Assembly: GCF_000212375.1 (NCBI RefSeq)
Contig: NC_015501.1
Coordinates: forward strand, 930,001-994,000
Reading direction: 5' to 3'
Origin: Porphyromonas asaccharolytica DSM 20707
GTDB lineage: Bacteria > Bacteroidota > Bacteroidia > Bacteroidales > Porphyromonadaceae
Length of the DNA stretch: 64,000 bases
Shown here: piece after piece, positions 33,599-43,468 of the stretch
Position numbering within the stretch: the stretch's first letter is position 1
Layout: each line of letters begins with the position of its first letter
The notes under the pieces: generated by a model
What the model was told of the DNA's origin: nothing
Databases searched by the model: none
The model's input: only the letters and a program-made list of their open reading frames with translations
Position numbers and translations under genes: made by a program

Positions 33599-36500
33599 TC
33601 ACTTAGCCGTCTGCACGGTACACTGGATCTGGTTCTTCTTGACGATCTCTAGGAGCCACTTGCCGGGCTCTATGCTGGGTGCATACATGGTGGTCGTGTA
33701 GGGTACCATAGAGGAGCAGAAGGTTATCTCTAGCTCCGTCTTACCGGGGTGATCCTTGATTGCGTTGCCCAGCTCGATAGCTCCCTCGAGGGTGTTGGGG
33801 CGGTCGAGTATCTCCTCCTCGCCGTCGGCGCCCTCTTCGTATGATCCAGCTGGGGTCGCATCTTCGCCTTGACTCAGATCGATCGTCAGCTGAATGCTCC
33901 TGAAGGCATCCTCGGTGATGTCTGAGAGGAGCTGTATGCTCTGCACAGAGCGGTAAAGACGATTCGGGTCATATCGGCTCGGCGTGACGCTCATCTTCGC
34001 TAAGATGGCTAGTCCTTCCTGCGCAAAGTTACCGAAATTCACGTAATCCTGGCCAAAGAGCGGTATCTCGCCAGTACCCGAAGTATCTTCGATCTGGATA
34101 ATGGCGTAAGGCTCGTTTCTCTTGCTAATGCCTTGACGCACCTTGGTGACTAGACCAGCGCAGGTAAGCTGCGTGAGCCCTAGCTCAGCAAACTGGTCTA
34201 GCTCGGAGGCGGGACAGTTGCAGAGATACTCGATGATAAAGGCGTAAGGATCTAGTGGGTGTGCGCTCAGGTACATCCCTATATAGGTCTGCTCCTTGGT
34301 CAGTCGCTCTAGATGGCTCCACGGCTCTACATCCTTGGGGGGCAGTGGCTTGGGAAGCTTGACACTGGGATCGCTATCGCCAAAGAGGGAGGCCTGGACC
34401 TGTGTGCGTTCGCTCTCGAGGATCTTACCGTACTGCATGAGTGCTGTGAGGAAGGTCTCATCCTTGCCATAGGAGAGACTGCTCACGCCACTCTTAGCAA
34501 TGGGTGCGAAGTAAACCTCTCGCTCGATGCCAAAGTTGTCGAAAGCGCCCGACAGTATGAGCGCCTCGAGTGCACGTCGTGAACAATTGCTCAGGTCGGT
34601 GCGCTGGAAGAAGTCGTACACGTCTTGATAGGCGCCATGCTCCTCGCGCTCCTGTATGATAGCCTCCGCGACAGATAGCCCCACGTGTGAGATGCCTCCG
34701 AGACCAAAGCGTATGACACCCTCTTTGTTTGCCGAGAAAGCAGTAAAGCTCTCGTTGACGTCTGGCCCCTTGACCTCCAGACCCATATGCTGCACCTCCT
34801 CGAGATACTTAGTGAGCTTGTCTGACTTGCTCTGGTTGCAGGTCAGAAGTGCTGCCATAAACTGTGCGGGGTAGTGCGCCTTGAGGTAGGCGGTCTGGTA
34901 GGCGACCCATGCGTAGCAGACGGAGTGACTCTTGTTGAAGGCGTAGCTGGCAAACTTCTGCCACCCGTCGTAGATGCGCTCGAGCGTGTCACGAGGATGT
35001 CCCTTGGCGACACCGTTCTCGACAAACTTGATGCGGTACTTAGCCATCTCCTTTTCCTTTTTCTTACCCATCGCCTTACGCAGGCTATCGCTGTCGCCTC
35101 GTGTGAAGTCGCCTAGCACACGAGAGAGGATCATCACCTGCTCCTGATAGACGGTGATGCCGTAGGTGTCCTTGAGGTAAGGCTCCATCTCGGGCAGATC
35201 GTAGGTGATCTCTTGACGACCGAGCTTGCGCTCGATAAAGGTGGGGATATTGTCCATAGGCCCTGGGCGGTAGAGCGCGTTCATAGCTACTAGATCCTTA
35301 AACTCGGTGGGCTCTAGCTGCTGCAAGTACTTGCGCATGCCTGGGCTCTCAAACTGGAAGGTGCCGACGGTGTCACCGCGCGAGTAGAGTTCGAAGGTCT
35401 TGGGATCATCGACAGGGATCGTGTCGATGTCTAGGTCGATGCCGTAGCTCATCTTGATGTTTTGCAGGGCATCGTTGATGATACTGAGGGTCTGCAGACC
35501 GAGGAAGTCCATCTTGATCAGTCCCGTGGGCTCGATCACCTTACCCTCATATTGCGCGACCAGCTTGCGCTCGTTGGTGTCTGGATCGATGGCTGTCGAG
35601 AGCGGGACGACATCGCTGACGGGCGGCCCGCTGATGATGACACCGCAGGCGTGTACGCCCGTAGTGCTGGCCGTGCCCTCTAACTGACGGGCATAGCGGA
35701 TCGTATTGGCTAGCTGCTCGTTTTGACTAACGGATGCTTCGCGAAACTCTTGGTTGTTTTGCACCATCCAGTCTAGGGTGAGGTGCTTGACCCCCTCGGG
35801 TGCTCTGTCGGGAATGAGTTTGCAAAGCCTATTGGCTTGGTCTAGAGGTAGCTCCTCGACACGTGCCACCCCTTTGATCGCACCTTTGGTAGCCATCGTG
35901 GTGAGCGTGATGATGTTGGAGACATGATCGCGGCCATACTTATTGGTCACCCACTCGAGGACACGCCAGCGGTTCTTATCGTCAAAGTCGATGTCGATAT
36001 CTGGCATGGAGATACGATCGGGATTGAGAAAGCGCTCGAAGAGCAAGCCGTACTTAATCGGCTCAATCTGAGTGATAGACAGACAGTAAGCGACCGCAGA
36101 GCCGGCAGCAGAACCACGACCTGGGCCGACACGCACTCCCAGCTGTCGGGCTGCTGCGATGAAGTCCTGCACGACGAGGAAGTAGCCTGGGAAGCCCATG
36201 TTCTGTATCACGCCCAGCTCCATATCGATGCGCTCCTGCACCTCTGGAGGAACGGGGTCGCCGTAGCGCTTCTTGGCACCCTCGTAGGTGAGGTGGCGCA
36301 GATAGTCGTCTTCGCTAGCAAAGCCCTCGGGAAGCTCGAAGTGGGGCATCAGCGGGGCGTGATCGATGCTGTAGTACTCCACCTTGTTACAGATCTCTAG
36401 CGTGTTTTCCAGTACGTCTGGATAGTCGGCAAAGAGTGCTGTCATCTCTTCGGGCGACTTGAGCCACTCCTGCTTGGTGTAGCGCATACGATTGGGGTCG

Positions 36501-37417
36501 GAGATAGGCGAATTGGTCGTCATACAGATCAGGTGATCGTGCGCCTCGGCATCTTCCTCGTTCAGGAAGTGGGTGTCATTCGTCGCAATGACCTTGATGC
36601 CCAGCTCCTGTCCCATCTTGATCACCTCCTGAGCCACCTGCAGCTGCTTGTGGTAGGTCTCTTGCCCCCCCAGCGGATCGCTATTCGGGTGGAGCATGAT
36701 CTCTAGATAGTAGTCCTCGCCAAAGGTCTCCTTGTACCATAGTGCCGTCTTACGCGCCTCATCGAGACGACCATGCAGGATATGCTGTGCGATCTCACCG
36801 CCGAGGCAAGCACTGGAGGCTATGATCCCCTCGTGATGCTCTGACAGCAGCTTCTTGTCGATACGTGGCTTATAGTACTCTCCATGCTCCCACGCTATGG
36901 AGACCATCTTGATGAGGTTGCGGTAGCCCTGGAGGTTCTTGGCTAGGAGGATCAGGTGGTAGCCGCTGCGGTCTATGCTGCGGGTGGGGTTGTCGGGATC
37001 TTTGGCATCTTTGTCCTTCAGTTCGAGCGATCGGCGCGCCACGTACACTTCGCAGCCCACGATCGCCTTAAAGAGACTCTGCTCGATCGTCTTGATCTCC
37101 CCCTCGATGCGAGCGATCTCATCAGCGTTGGACGCTTCGGCTTCTAGCTCTTTGATCTGCTTGCGGAGCGACTTGATCTGGGCGAGCTTGTCGCCGTTGA
37201 TCTTATCATTGGCATAGTTGGTAAAGTTCTTGATCCCATACATAGCACCGTGATCGGTGAGTGCAATGCCCGGCATACCGCAGGCGACCGCCTTGTCGAC
37301 GAGCTTCTCGACGGGTGCCATACCATCTAGTATAGAGTAGTGCGAGTGAACGTGCAGCGGCACGTACATACGTGTCCCAGCCGAGGGACTATGGGGAGTG
37401 TCGGGAGTGTGATTCAT
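33599..37417 (-). CDS. dnaE: DNA polymerase III alpha subunit
   Basis: This is the replicative polymerase catalytic subunit, a C-family polymerase (1272 residues from ATG 37417). The PHP domain starts PLHVHSHYSILDGM. The palm has GPGRGSAAGSAVAYCL and the aspartate motif MPDIDIDFDD. Then come the helix-hairpin-helix region and an OB-fold domain (TCAGLVTKVRQGISKRNEPYA). A longer start at 37525 lies upstream of the -7 box at 37503-37510 and is rejected. An insertion of about 50 residues (KDKDAKDPDNPTRSIDRSG region) sits in the PHP domain. Confidence 0.96.
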   Translation of the reverse strand: MNHTPDTPHSPSAGTRMYVPLHVHSHYSILDGMAPVEKLVDKAVACGMPGIALTDHGAMYGIKNFTNYANDKINGDKLAQIKSLRKQIKELEAEASNADEIARIEGEIKTIEQSLFKAIVGCEVYVARRSLELKDKDAKDPDNPTRSIDRSGYHLILLAKNLQGYRNLIKMVSIAWEHGEYYKPRIDKKLLSEHHEGIIASSACLGGEIAQHILHGRLDEARKTALWYKETFGEDYYLEIMLHPNSDPLGGQETYHKQLQVAQEVIKMGQELGIKVIATNDTHFLNEEDAEAHDHLICMTTNSPISDPNRMRYTKQEWLKSPEEMTALFADYPDVLENTLEICNKVEYYSIDHAPLMPHFELPEGFASEDDYLRHLTYEGAKKRYGDPVPPEVQERIDMELGVIQNMGFPGYFLVVQDFIAAARQLGVRVGPGRGSAAGSAVAYCLSITQIEPIKYGLLFERFLNPDRISMPDIDIDFDDKNRWRVLEWVTNKYGRDHVSNIITLTTMATKGAIKGVARVEELPLDQANRLCKLIPDRAPEGVKHLTLDWMVQNNQEFREASVSQNEQLANTIRYARQLEGTASTTGVHACGVIISGPPVSDVVPLSTAIDPDTNERKLVAQYEGKVIEPTGLIKMDFLGLQTLSIINDALQNIKMSYGIDLDIDTIPVDDPKTFELYSRGDTVGTFQFESPGMRKYLQQLEPTEFKDLVAMNALYRPGPMDNIPTFIERKLGRQEITYDLPEMEPYLKDTYGITVYQEQVMILSRVLGDFTRGDSDSLRKAMGKKKEKEMAKYRIKFVENGVAKGHPRDTLERIYDGWQKFASYAFNKSHSVCYAWVAYQTAYLKAHYPAQFMAALLTCNQSKSDKLTKYLEEVQHMGLEVKGPDVNESFTAFSANKEGVIRFGLGGISHVGLSVAEAIIQEREEHGAYQDVYDFFQRTDLSNCSRRALEALILSGAFDNFGIEREVYFAPIAKSGVSSLSYGKDETFLTALMQYGKILESERTQVQASLFGDSDPSVKLPKPLPPKDVEPWSHLERLTKEQTYIGMYLSAHPLDPYAFIIEYLCNCPASELDQFAELGLTQLTCAGLVTKVRQGISKRNEPYAIIQIEDTSGTGEIPLFGQDYVNFGNFAQEGLAILAKMSVTPSRYDPNRLYRSVQSIQLLSDITEDAFRSIQLTIDLSQGEDATPAGSYEEGADGEEEILDRPNTLEGAIELGNAIKDHPGKTELEITFCSSMVPYTTTMYAPSIEPGKWLLEIVKKNQIQCTVQTAK

Positions 37418-37502
37418 GAGACTGAGCGTGAGATATAAAGAGGCAAGAGCGAGCTGCAAGTCGCTCTCTCGGGCGCAACGATGCGATCGTGGATCCTCCC
37501 CA

Positions 37503-37510
37503 CAAAGATA
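37503..37510 (-). promoter_or_regulatory. -7 box of dnaE
   Basis: TATCTTTG on the minus strand fits TAnnTTTG. It gives a leader of about 80 nt before ATG 37417. Confidence 0.5.
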
Positions 37511-37551
37511 CACTATTCGGCGCAAATGATCCCCGATGAGGACGCTATTTT

Positions 37552-37620
37552 AACCCAAGTTTGACGGGTGGTGCCGTTTGGGACTGGGCAGGTGTTGATC
37601 GTTTTGTGGCGCTGCACCTC
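37552..37620. other. Solo terminal end related to the IS1634-like element
   Basis: ACCCAAGTTTGACGGGTGG resembles the terminal repeat CCCAAGTTTCACGGGAGG of the element at 45019. The following bases (GGTGCCGTTTGGGACTGGGCAGG) are loosely similar to its internal end. No second end or transposase is near, so this is a relic. It lies between dnaE and tig. Confidence 0.4.
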
Positions 37621-37650
37621 TCTGAGCGCAGCCGTTGGAACAAACAGAGA

Positions 37651-37710
37651 GCGGGACCACCCCACCTTCGTGAGATGATCCCGCTATCGGTATGTTTTTT
37701 TGGGGGGGGG
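37651..37710 (-). terminator. Hairpin and T7G9 tract after tig
   Basis: AGCGGGA (from 37651) pairs with TCCCGCT (to 37685) just downstream of the tig stop. Between the hairpin and the stop lies a T7-G9 tract, read as C9A7 on the coding strand. The tract lies outside coding sequence. Confidence 0.5.
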
Positions 37711-37722
37711 AAAGGTGCTAGG

Positions 37723-39165
37723 CTACTCCTCCTCTGGCGCTGACTCCTCGTCTTCTGACTCCTCGTCGTAGAACTTGAGTAGCGTGTTGATCTCCCTCTG
37801 TAGCTTGGTGTGAATCTTGTAAAGCTCTTCGACGGAGAGAGGCTCCTGCTCGTCAAGCGTGACCAGCTCCTTTACCTTTGCTGCGAGAGCCTGCTCCTTG
37901 GCCTGCTCCTTAGCGGCAAAGAGCTGATCGTTGTTCTGCTCCATAGCATTGTTGACAAGGCTCTCGATGAAGTCGTCGTTGGAGAGTAGCTGACCGAGAC
38001 CAGCAGCTTGTACTTGTCTCATCACACCCTCTCTTACGATCTTGCGAACCAGCCCGTCGGAGACCTCAACGCCTAGCTGCTTGTTGAGATCAGCGACCAT
38101 GCACTGGTAGCGTACGTATGGCATAACCTGGTTGATCCGCTCGTCGTACTCCTCCTGAGTCTCCTCCTCCGTTTTTTCGTTGAGTAGGAGTGCTAGGTGC
38201 TTATCAGAGAAGGGTAGACCCTGGATCTTCTCAACGACATACTTAGAGACGACCGTGGTAAAGATATCGTTAGCCATCGATGCGTTGCGCGACTCCTGCA
38301 TCCGCTTTAGCTCAGCTCTGAGCTCCTCCTCGTTGGTTACCTCAGTCGTTGGTCCGAGCATCAGCTTAAAGAGCTTCTCATCGATAGCATGTGGCGTGTT
38401 GCGTAGGATGCGGTTGATCTTGATCTCAAAAGCGTTGGTGTGATCCTTGACCTCCTCCTGCTTGATCTGGAGGAAAGAGGCGATCTCGACCTCGCTACCA
38501 TCATACGCCTTTTGGAGGTCTATGGTGAGTGTGTCACCCTTGTGAGCCTTTAGGATCTCTGCGCGAATCTCCTCATTGGTCACATACTGTGGCATGAGGA
38601 AGCTCTCCTCGAGTGCGATGCCCTCAGAGGCGTGCTCACCCTTGTCGTCTAGCTCCTGTACAGAGACGTAGAGGACATCTTTCTCCTGTACATCCTCTAC
38701 CTCGTTGCGCTCGCCGGCACTCTCCTGAGCGTTGCTGATCATCTGATCGATCTCGGCATCGTCGACCTGGACGGTGTAGTAAGGGAGTGTCACGTTGCTA
38801 TCGATCGTCTCAGGGAACTGAGGCAGTAGTCCCGTCGACACCTGTAGCTGGTAGTCGGTCTGCTCGGGCGTATAGCTATTGTCGTCTTGCTCCATGAGAA
38901 AACCTCCGATCGTCTTAATGCCCTGCTCCTTAAGGTAGCTGACTGCCTCATTGGATGTAGCCTTGCTGACAACGCTAAAGCGTACAGCCTGACCGTACTT
39001 CTTCTCAATGAGTGCTGCTGGGGTCTTGCCTGGGCGGAATCCTGGCGTTTCAGCCGTCTTGCGCAGATGCTTCAACTGATCGGTGACCTGCTCTTTAATT
39101 TCGTCACTGGTGAGCGTGATGTTCAAGAGAACCTGATCTTCCTTAAGCTCGTGTGATATGTTCAT
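37723..39165 (-). CDS. tig: Trigger factor
   Basis: This is a ribosome-associated chaperone that receives nascent chains. The 480-residue protein has the ribosome-binding domain with the signature GFRPGKTPAALIEKKYG, a divergent central PPIase-like region and a long helical C-terminal arm. It ends in an acidic tail (DEESEDEESAPEEE). It is somewhat longer than the E. coli protein, as is usual in Bacteroidota. A heptanucleotide array lies just upstream of its promoter. Confidence 0.92.
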   Translation of the reverse strand: MNISHELKEDQVLLNITLTSDEIKEQVTDQLKHLRKTAETPGFRPGKTPAALIEKKYGQAVRFSVVSKATSNEAVSYLKEQGIKTIGGFLMEQDDNSYTPEQTDYQLQVSTGLLPQFPETIDSNVTLPYYTVQVDDAEIDQMISNAQESAGERNEVEDVQEKDVLYVSVQELDDKGEHASEGIALEESFLMPQYVTNEEIRAEILKAHKGDTLTIDLQKAYDGSEVEIASFLQIKQEEVKDHTNAFEIKINRILRNTPHAIDEKLFKLMLGPTTEVTNEEELRAELKRMQESRNASMANDIFTTVVSKYVVEKIQGLPFSDKHLALLLNEKTEEETQEEYDERINQVMPYVRYQCMVADLNKQLGVEVSDGLVRKIVREGVMRQVQAAGLGQLLSNDDFIESLVNNAMEQNNDQLFAAKEQAKEQALAAKVKELVTLDEQEPLSVEELYKIHTKLQREINTLLKFYDEESEDEESAPEEE

Positions 39166-39207
39166 AGGACTAAGATGCTATATGCGTGTATATTCAGTTA
39201 TAGGGAA

Positions 39208-39267
39208 CAAAGGTACGAAAAAGAGATTAGAAGTTGGGGATTAGATATTAGAGGTTAGATATTAGAG
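39208..39267 (-). promoter_or_regulatory. tig promoter with heptanucleotide array
   Basis: TACCTTTG on the minus strand (39208-39215) is a -7 box. After 10 bp comes an array of six 7-bp units (39226-39267; ATTAGAA, GTTGGGG, ATTAGAT, ATTAGAG, GTTAGAT, ATTAGAG). The box, spacer and first unit are identical to those at 10624-10648. Confidence 0.65.
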
Positions 39268-39298
39268 ATCTAGTGGCTCTAGTAGTTCTAGCCAATCG

Positions 39299-40477
39299 CT
39301 AGTGCTGGGCATTGAGCAGCGGCTGAGCGTACATCTGGAGGAGCTGCGTGCGTAGTTCGTCGGCACTGTAAGCGTCGGTCGGTGCTTTCGCAATCTGCTC
39401 CTCGAGGTAGCGAAGCGTCTTCTCCTTGTCAGCCTCGCTGTAGAGCTCCTTTGGGTGCGCTTTGTCAGGGTGAAGGAGGTCGTAAGCGATGTAGTTGATC
39501 GGGTAGAAGCGGTAATTGCTATGTAGCTCCGTGTCGATGATTGTGGCGAGGTGCGGGTAGAGCTGCTGCTTGGGGAGAGCTCGTAGCTCGGCTTCTAGCT
39601 CAGGAGTGATCAGCTCGTTGAGGCGCGTGCCTATGGCAAAGTGTACGCGTCCCTTGTAGCCGAGTAGACCTGTCTTCATATTGATCAGGTCCTCCTCGCC
39701 ACCCTTGACATACTGCTCGTTGGGGTGATGCTTGCGCCAGAGGAGCTCGCACGCCTTGAGGATGTCGCAAGGGTCGTATTCGTAGCTGATGGTCGTGGGG
39801 GCGATGTTGACCCGCATCAGTTGGGTCAGAGGATCGTTGCTTTGTGAGGAAGCGATCATCTTGAGGACGCTCGGCTGTGTTTGGTCGCTATTGTCCTTGG
39901 CACGCCCCTCACGCTGGGCTATCCATACCGACTTGTGATCCTGCTGTATGCTCTGGTCGATAAAGGCGGAGAGCGCCTGAGCTGCTAGGAGCATCTGTCG
40001 GATCGGTAGCGAGCGACGCACGACAAAAGAGTCGTTGAGCTTGACCACCGCCTCGATCCATGGCCTGCCGAAGAGGTTGTCACCAATAGCGATGCGTGGC
40101 ATCAGATAGTTGCGCTCTCGCATGACTAGATTGAGAAATGCGGAGTCTAGTATGATGTCTCTGTGATTTGTGACAAAGGTCGTGGGCAGATCCCCTCCTA
40201 GTCTACTGGCTCCGCTAAGGGATACGGAGAAAGTGGTCTGCTTTGCTAGTTTGACCACGAGGGGGTAGGAGATGAGTTCCTTAAAGGCATCAACACTCTG
40301 GATGCTCTTTAGGTGCTGTAGGAGCGCAGTCGTCTCATCCTCCGAGAGCAGTGCCGATAGAACATAATGTAGCTCAGGCTGGTTGGCTAGCTGGGCAACG
40401 ACAGCTGGCACCTCCTCGTCGAGGTAGGGACGTATAGAGTCGTACTCGTACGGCTGTGGGGCTGTGTGTGTGGTCAT
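39299..40477 (-). CDS. Acyltransferase of the glycerol-3-phosphate/lysophosphatidate family
   Basis: The 392-residue protein has the PlsC-type motifs in a divergent form: TFVTNHRDIILDSAFL (motif I with NHRD), an RRSLPIRQ block (motif II) and VWIAQREGRAKD (motif III). It is probably a membrane-associated enzyme acylating glycerophospholipids or a related acceptor; the substrate is not determined. Its ATG overlaps the ddl stop (ATGA), making it the last gene of the PASTA-rluD-ddl-acyltransferase operon. Confidence 0.8.
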   Translation of the reverse strand: MTTHTAPQPYEYDSIRPYLDEEVPAVVAQLANQPELHYVLSALLSEDETTALLQHLKSIQSVDAFKELISYPLVVKLAKQTTFSVSLSGASRLGGDLPTTFVTNHRDIILDSAFLNLVMRERNYLMPRIAIGDNLFGRPWIEAVVKLNDSFVVRRSLPIRQMLLAAQALSAFIDQSIQQDHKSVWIAQREGRAKDNSDQTQPSVLKMIASSQSNDPLTQLMRVNIAPTTISYEYDPCDILKACELLWRKHHPNEQYVKGGEEDLINMKTGLLGYKGRVHFAIGTRLNELITPELEAELRALPKQQLYPHLATIIDTELHSNYRFYPINYIAYDLLHPDKAHPKELYSEADKEKTLRYLEEQIAKAPTDAYSADELRTQLLQMYAQPLLNAQH

Positions 40478-41463
40478 GATAGTTTGCTCTTGATGATACG
40501 TGTGATGAGGTCGCTCAGCTGTAGACCAGCTGCACGTACCTGCTGAGGAATGAAGCTGGCCTCCGTCATGCCTGGGGTCGTGTTGACCTCTAGAAGTGTG
40601 GGTATGCCGTCCGCCTCGATGATGTAGTCTATACGTACGAAGCCGTAGCAGTCTAGTAGGTGGGCGATCGTCAGCGAGGTCTCCTGTACGCGCTGTGTCT
40701 GCTCTGGCGAGATGCGTGCGGGGGTTATCTCGTCGCTCTTGCCGTAGTACTTAGCGTCATAGTCGAAGAAGGTGTCGTGCGCCACCACCTCTGTGACAGG
40801 CAGGGCAAAAGAGTCGTCGGGTAAGACCACGCAACCGCAGGTCACCTCGGTGCCGACGATGCACTCCTCGATGAGGACATCGGGTGCCGCTGTGTAAGCG
40901 TCTGCCACGGCTGTGGAAAGTTGCTCCCACTGGTCAATGCGTGTCGTGGCGATGCTGGAGCCGCCTGTATTGGGCTTGACAAAGAGTGGCAGACGCAGGC
41001 GAGATTGGATCAGTTCTTGCTCTTCGGACGAGAATTCTCTAGTATGATTGCGAAGGCAGTGGGAGCGAGCGATGCGCAAGCCGTGATGCGCTAGATAAGC
41101 GTTGCACGCCTCCTTATTAAAGGTCAAAGCCTCGCAGAGCACTCCGCCTGTCGTGTAGGGTATGCCGAGCATATCTAGGTAACCCTGTAGGAGGCCATTC
41201 TCTCCAGGGGTGCCGTGGATGGTAATGTAAGCTAGTGCGAAGGTTACTTCGGCCGTACCAAAGCGTGCAACTAGCGCATGATCTATCGTTCCAGCCTTCC
41301 CCTCAGCATCGGTCACGCTCCATGCGTCTCTTGTGATGGTGACTAGGTAAGGGGTGAAGAGGGTTTGATCGATCTGCTTGAGGATCGTCTGGGCACTACG
41401 CTGCGAGACCTCCGCCTCGCCAGAGTATCCGCCACAGATGATCGCAATATTGGGTTTGTCCAT
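40474..41463 (-). CDS. ddl: D-alanine-D-alanine ligase
   Basis: This cytoplasmic ATP-grasp enzyme makes the D-Ala-D-Ala dipeptide of peptidoglycan. The 329-residue protein has IAIICGGYSGEAEVS at the N-terminus, the Ser loop HGTPGENGLLQGYLDMLGIPYT, LFVKPNTGGSSIAT, and the magnesium-binding YGFVRIDYI..LLEVNTTPGMTEASFIP. It lies 30 bp after the pseudouridine synthase gene and overlaps the acyltransferase by 4 bp. Confidence 0.97.
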   Translation of the reverse strand: MDKPNIAIICGGYSGEAEVSQRSAQTILKQIDQTLFTPYLVTITRDAWSVTDAEGKAGTIDHALVARFGTAEVTFALAYITIHGTPGENGLLQGYLDMLGIPYTTGGVLCEALTFNKEACNAYLAHHGLRIARSHCLRNHTREFSSEEQELIQSRLRLPLFVKPNTGGSSIATTRIDQWEQLSTAVADAYTAAPDVLIEECIVGTEVTCGCVVLPDDSFALPVTEVVAHDTFFDYDAKYYGKSDEITPARISPEQTQRVQETSLTIAHLLDCYGFVRIDYIIEADGIPTLLEVNTTPGMTEASFIPQQVRAAGLQLSDLITRIIKSKLS

Positions 41464-41493
41464 AGGGTATAATGGGATATTGCAATGGTTCGT

Positions 41494-42624
41494 TTAGTTA
41501 GAGAGTTCGAGCGGTGCCACATAGCGTCTCCACTTGTCTATGAGCTGCCTCATATCGTCGGGTAGTGGTGCCGAGAAGTGCATCCGCTCACCCGTCGTGG
41601 GGTGGTCGAAGGCGAGGGTCTCAGCGTGCAATGCTTGGCGGGGGCAGATCTTGAGACAGTTATTGACAAACTGCTGGTAGGAGCTGGTGCGCTGTCCCCA
41701 CAGGATCTGGTCACCGCCATAGCGCTCATCACCAAAGAGCGGGTGGTCGATAGACTTCATGTGAGCACGTATCTGATGGGTTCGCCCCGTCTCCAGTTCA
41801 CACGCTATGAGTGTCACAAAGCCCAGTCGCTCTAGCTGCGTGTAGTGGGTCACGGCCGGCTTGCCTATCTCACTCGTCGGGGGATAGACGGTCATACGGG
41901 TACGGTCCCGCGGGTCACGAGCTATATTGCCCTCGATCGTCCCTTGTGGCTGGTCAAGCTTGCCCCAGACGAGTGCTTGATAGCGTCGTCCCGTAGTCTT
42001 GAGGAAGAACTGTCTTGCTAGTCGTATCTTAGCCTCCGTACGTTTTGCCACTAGAAGTAGCCCACTGGTGTCTTTGTCAATGCGGTGCACCAGTCCTACG
42101 GAAGCATCGTTCGGATCGTAGAGTGGGTCGTTACGTAAGTAGTAAGCGAGGGCGTGGACGAGTGTGCCACTATAGTTGCCGTGACCTGGGTGTACGACCA
42201 TACCCGCAGGTTTATTGACCACCAGCAGCTGATCGTCCTCATAGACTATGTCAAGCGGTATATCCTCCGGCGTGATCGACCAGTCCTGCTTCGGATGCGC
42301 CAGCATCATTGTGATGGTCTCCAGCGGCTTGACCTTGTAGTTGCTCTTGACTGGCTCGCCATCCACCCAGATGAGTCCCGCCTTGGCGGCAAGCTGTATG
42401 CGATGGCGCGAAGTGTGTGGCATGCGATCCACTAGGAAGCGGTCGATGCGTAGCGGAGTTTGTCCAGGATCTACCTGCACACGGTAATGCTCGTAGAGCT
42501 CCTCACCGTGTGCCCCTGCGACCCACTGATCCTCCTCGTCAGTAGCGATGAGGTCAGCCTCTAGCTCCTGCTCCTCGAGGGGAAGTGACTCCCTATCGGG
42601 ATTACATCCAGGACTCATCTTCAT
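41494..42624 (-). CDS. rluD: RluA/RluD-family 23S rRNA pseudouridine synthase
   Basis: The 376-residue enzyme has an N-terminal S4 RNA-binding domain (RIDRFLVDRMPHTSRHRIQ), then the catalytic core with VVNKPAGMVVHPGHGN and the aspartate motif VHRIDKDTSGLLLVAKR. It would isomerise uridines in helix 69 or another stem of 23S rRNA; the exact target is inferred from the family. The start overlaps the PASTA gene by 23 bp. The acidic N-terminal 50 residues are an extension. Confidence 0.9.
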   Translation of the reverse strand: MKMSPGCNPDRESLPLEEQELEADLIATDEEDQWVAGAHGEELYEHYRVQVDPGQTPLRIDRFLVDRMPHTSRHRIQLAAKAGLIWVDGEPVKSNYKVKPLETITMMLAHPKQDWSITPEDIPLDIVYEDDQLLVVNKPAGMVVHPGHGNYSGTLVHALAYYLRNDPLYDPNDASVGLVHRIDKDTSGLLLVAKRTEAKIRLARQFFLKTTGRRYQALVWGKLDQPQGTIEGNIARDPRDRTRMTVYPPTSEIGKPAVTHYTQLERLGFVTLIACELETGRTHQIRAHMKSIDHPLFGDERYGGDQILWGQRTSSYQQFVNNCLKICPRQALHAETLAFDHPTTGERMHFSAPLPDDMRQLIDKWRRYVAPLELSN

Positions 42625-43255
42625 CAGGCTCTAGAATGTGTTTCGTCGAGTCGGTGGGTAGGACTTGTCCACCCGTTCCCGTGATCGAGTCGTAAGGCCC
42701 GAAGGCGCCATGAGGTATGCTGTCACTAGTAGCCACAGAGACTAGGAGTATGAGCGGCGTGGCGAGCGGTATGCGTGTACCGGGTGCAAGGGTCTGCCCT
42801 GAGGGCAGCTGCACGCCCATGACTAGGTCGTCAAAGGATCCTGCTACGTAACTGGGAGTGATGTTTTCGAAACCTAGGCTGACGAGACGTGCTCGTGCTT
42901 GTCGCTCGGACACATCGACGAGCGAGGGAATGATGCCGTTGCGAGGAGAGGAGGCGTTGAGCGTGAGGAAGATGATACGTCCCGCTTTGACCCGACTACC
43001 CGCCTTAGGGCTTAAATCATAGACAGCCCCCTTGGGTACTTCTGTCGTGTAGACTGAGTCGATCACCTCGTAGCGCAGGTCAGCTTTGTCCAGGAGCTGC
43101 ACCGCCTCGCTCGCAGGGAGACCATATATATTAGGTATCTCGACAGATGATCCGTGGCGTGTGAAAAGGTTCATCCAGACGAGCGCCAGGACGACGATGA
43201 TGACTGACGCTAGGATCATCAAACCAATGTGAATCAAAAGAGAAGGACGTCGCAT
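42602..43255 (-). CDS. Membrane-anchored PASTA-domain protein
   Basis: The 217-residue protein has one N-terminal transmembrane helix (LLIHIGLMILASVIIVVLALVWM) and an extracytoplasmic part of two to three PASTA repeats (EIPNIYGLPASEAVQLLDKADLRYEVID, GIIPSLVDVSERQARARLVSLGFENI, then a partial third). PASTA domains bind peptidoglycan fragments or beta-lactams. There is no kinase domain. It heads the operon with rluD, ddl and the acyltransferase, which fits a cell-wall role. Confidence 0.88.
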   Translation of the reverse strand: MRRPSLLIHIGLMILASVIIVVLALVWMNLFTRHGSSVEIPNIYGLPASEAVQLLDKADLRYEVIDSVYTTEVPKGAVYDLSPKAGSRVKAGRIIFLTLNASSPRNGIIPSLVDVSERQARARLVSLGFENITPSYVAGSFDDLVMGVQLPSGQTLAPGTRIPLATPLILLVSVATSDSIPHGAFGPYDSITGTGGQVLPTDSTKHILEPDEDESWM

Positions 43256-43282
43256 AGGGTATATCTATTAGCAGAGACTATG

Positions 43283-43290
43283 CAAAGGTA
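43283..43290 (-). promoter_or_regulatory. -7 box of the PASTA-rluD-ddl operon
   Basis: TACCTTTG on the minus strand lies 28 bp before ATG 43255. The ISL3-type element begins only about 50 bp upstream, so the operon promoter itself survived the insertion. Confidence 0.55.
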
Positions 43291-43468
43291 ACGATAATTT
43301 GATAGTGTCGCATCATCAAGGTAAAGGTATCAGACGAATTGGGCTAATTCCTATTTTGAGGTGCTGGGGGAGAAGCCACACGCAAAAAACTAACTGAAGT
43401 GAATTGATTAACTTGCACCCCCAAATGAATGAGGAGAGCTTTTCGCCCTCCCCCTTACCACCTCAAAT

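Noticed and set aside
34313-35116. Plus-strand open frames opposite dnaE
   Set aside because: They are antisense shadows of a strongly conserved gene in a GC-rich region, without motifs or promoters.
37702-37710. T7G9 tract as a phase-variation switch of tig
   Set aside because: It lies downstream of the tig stop codon, outside coding and promoter sequence.
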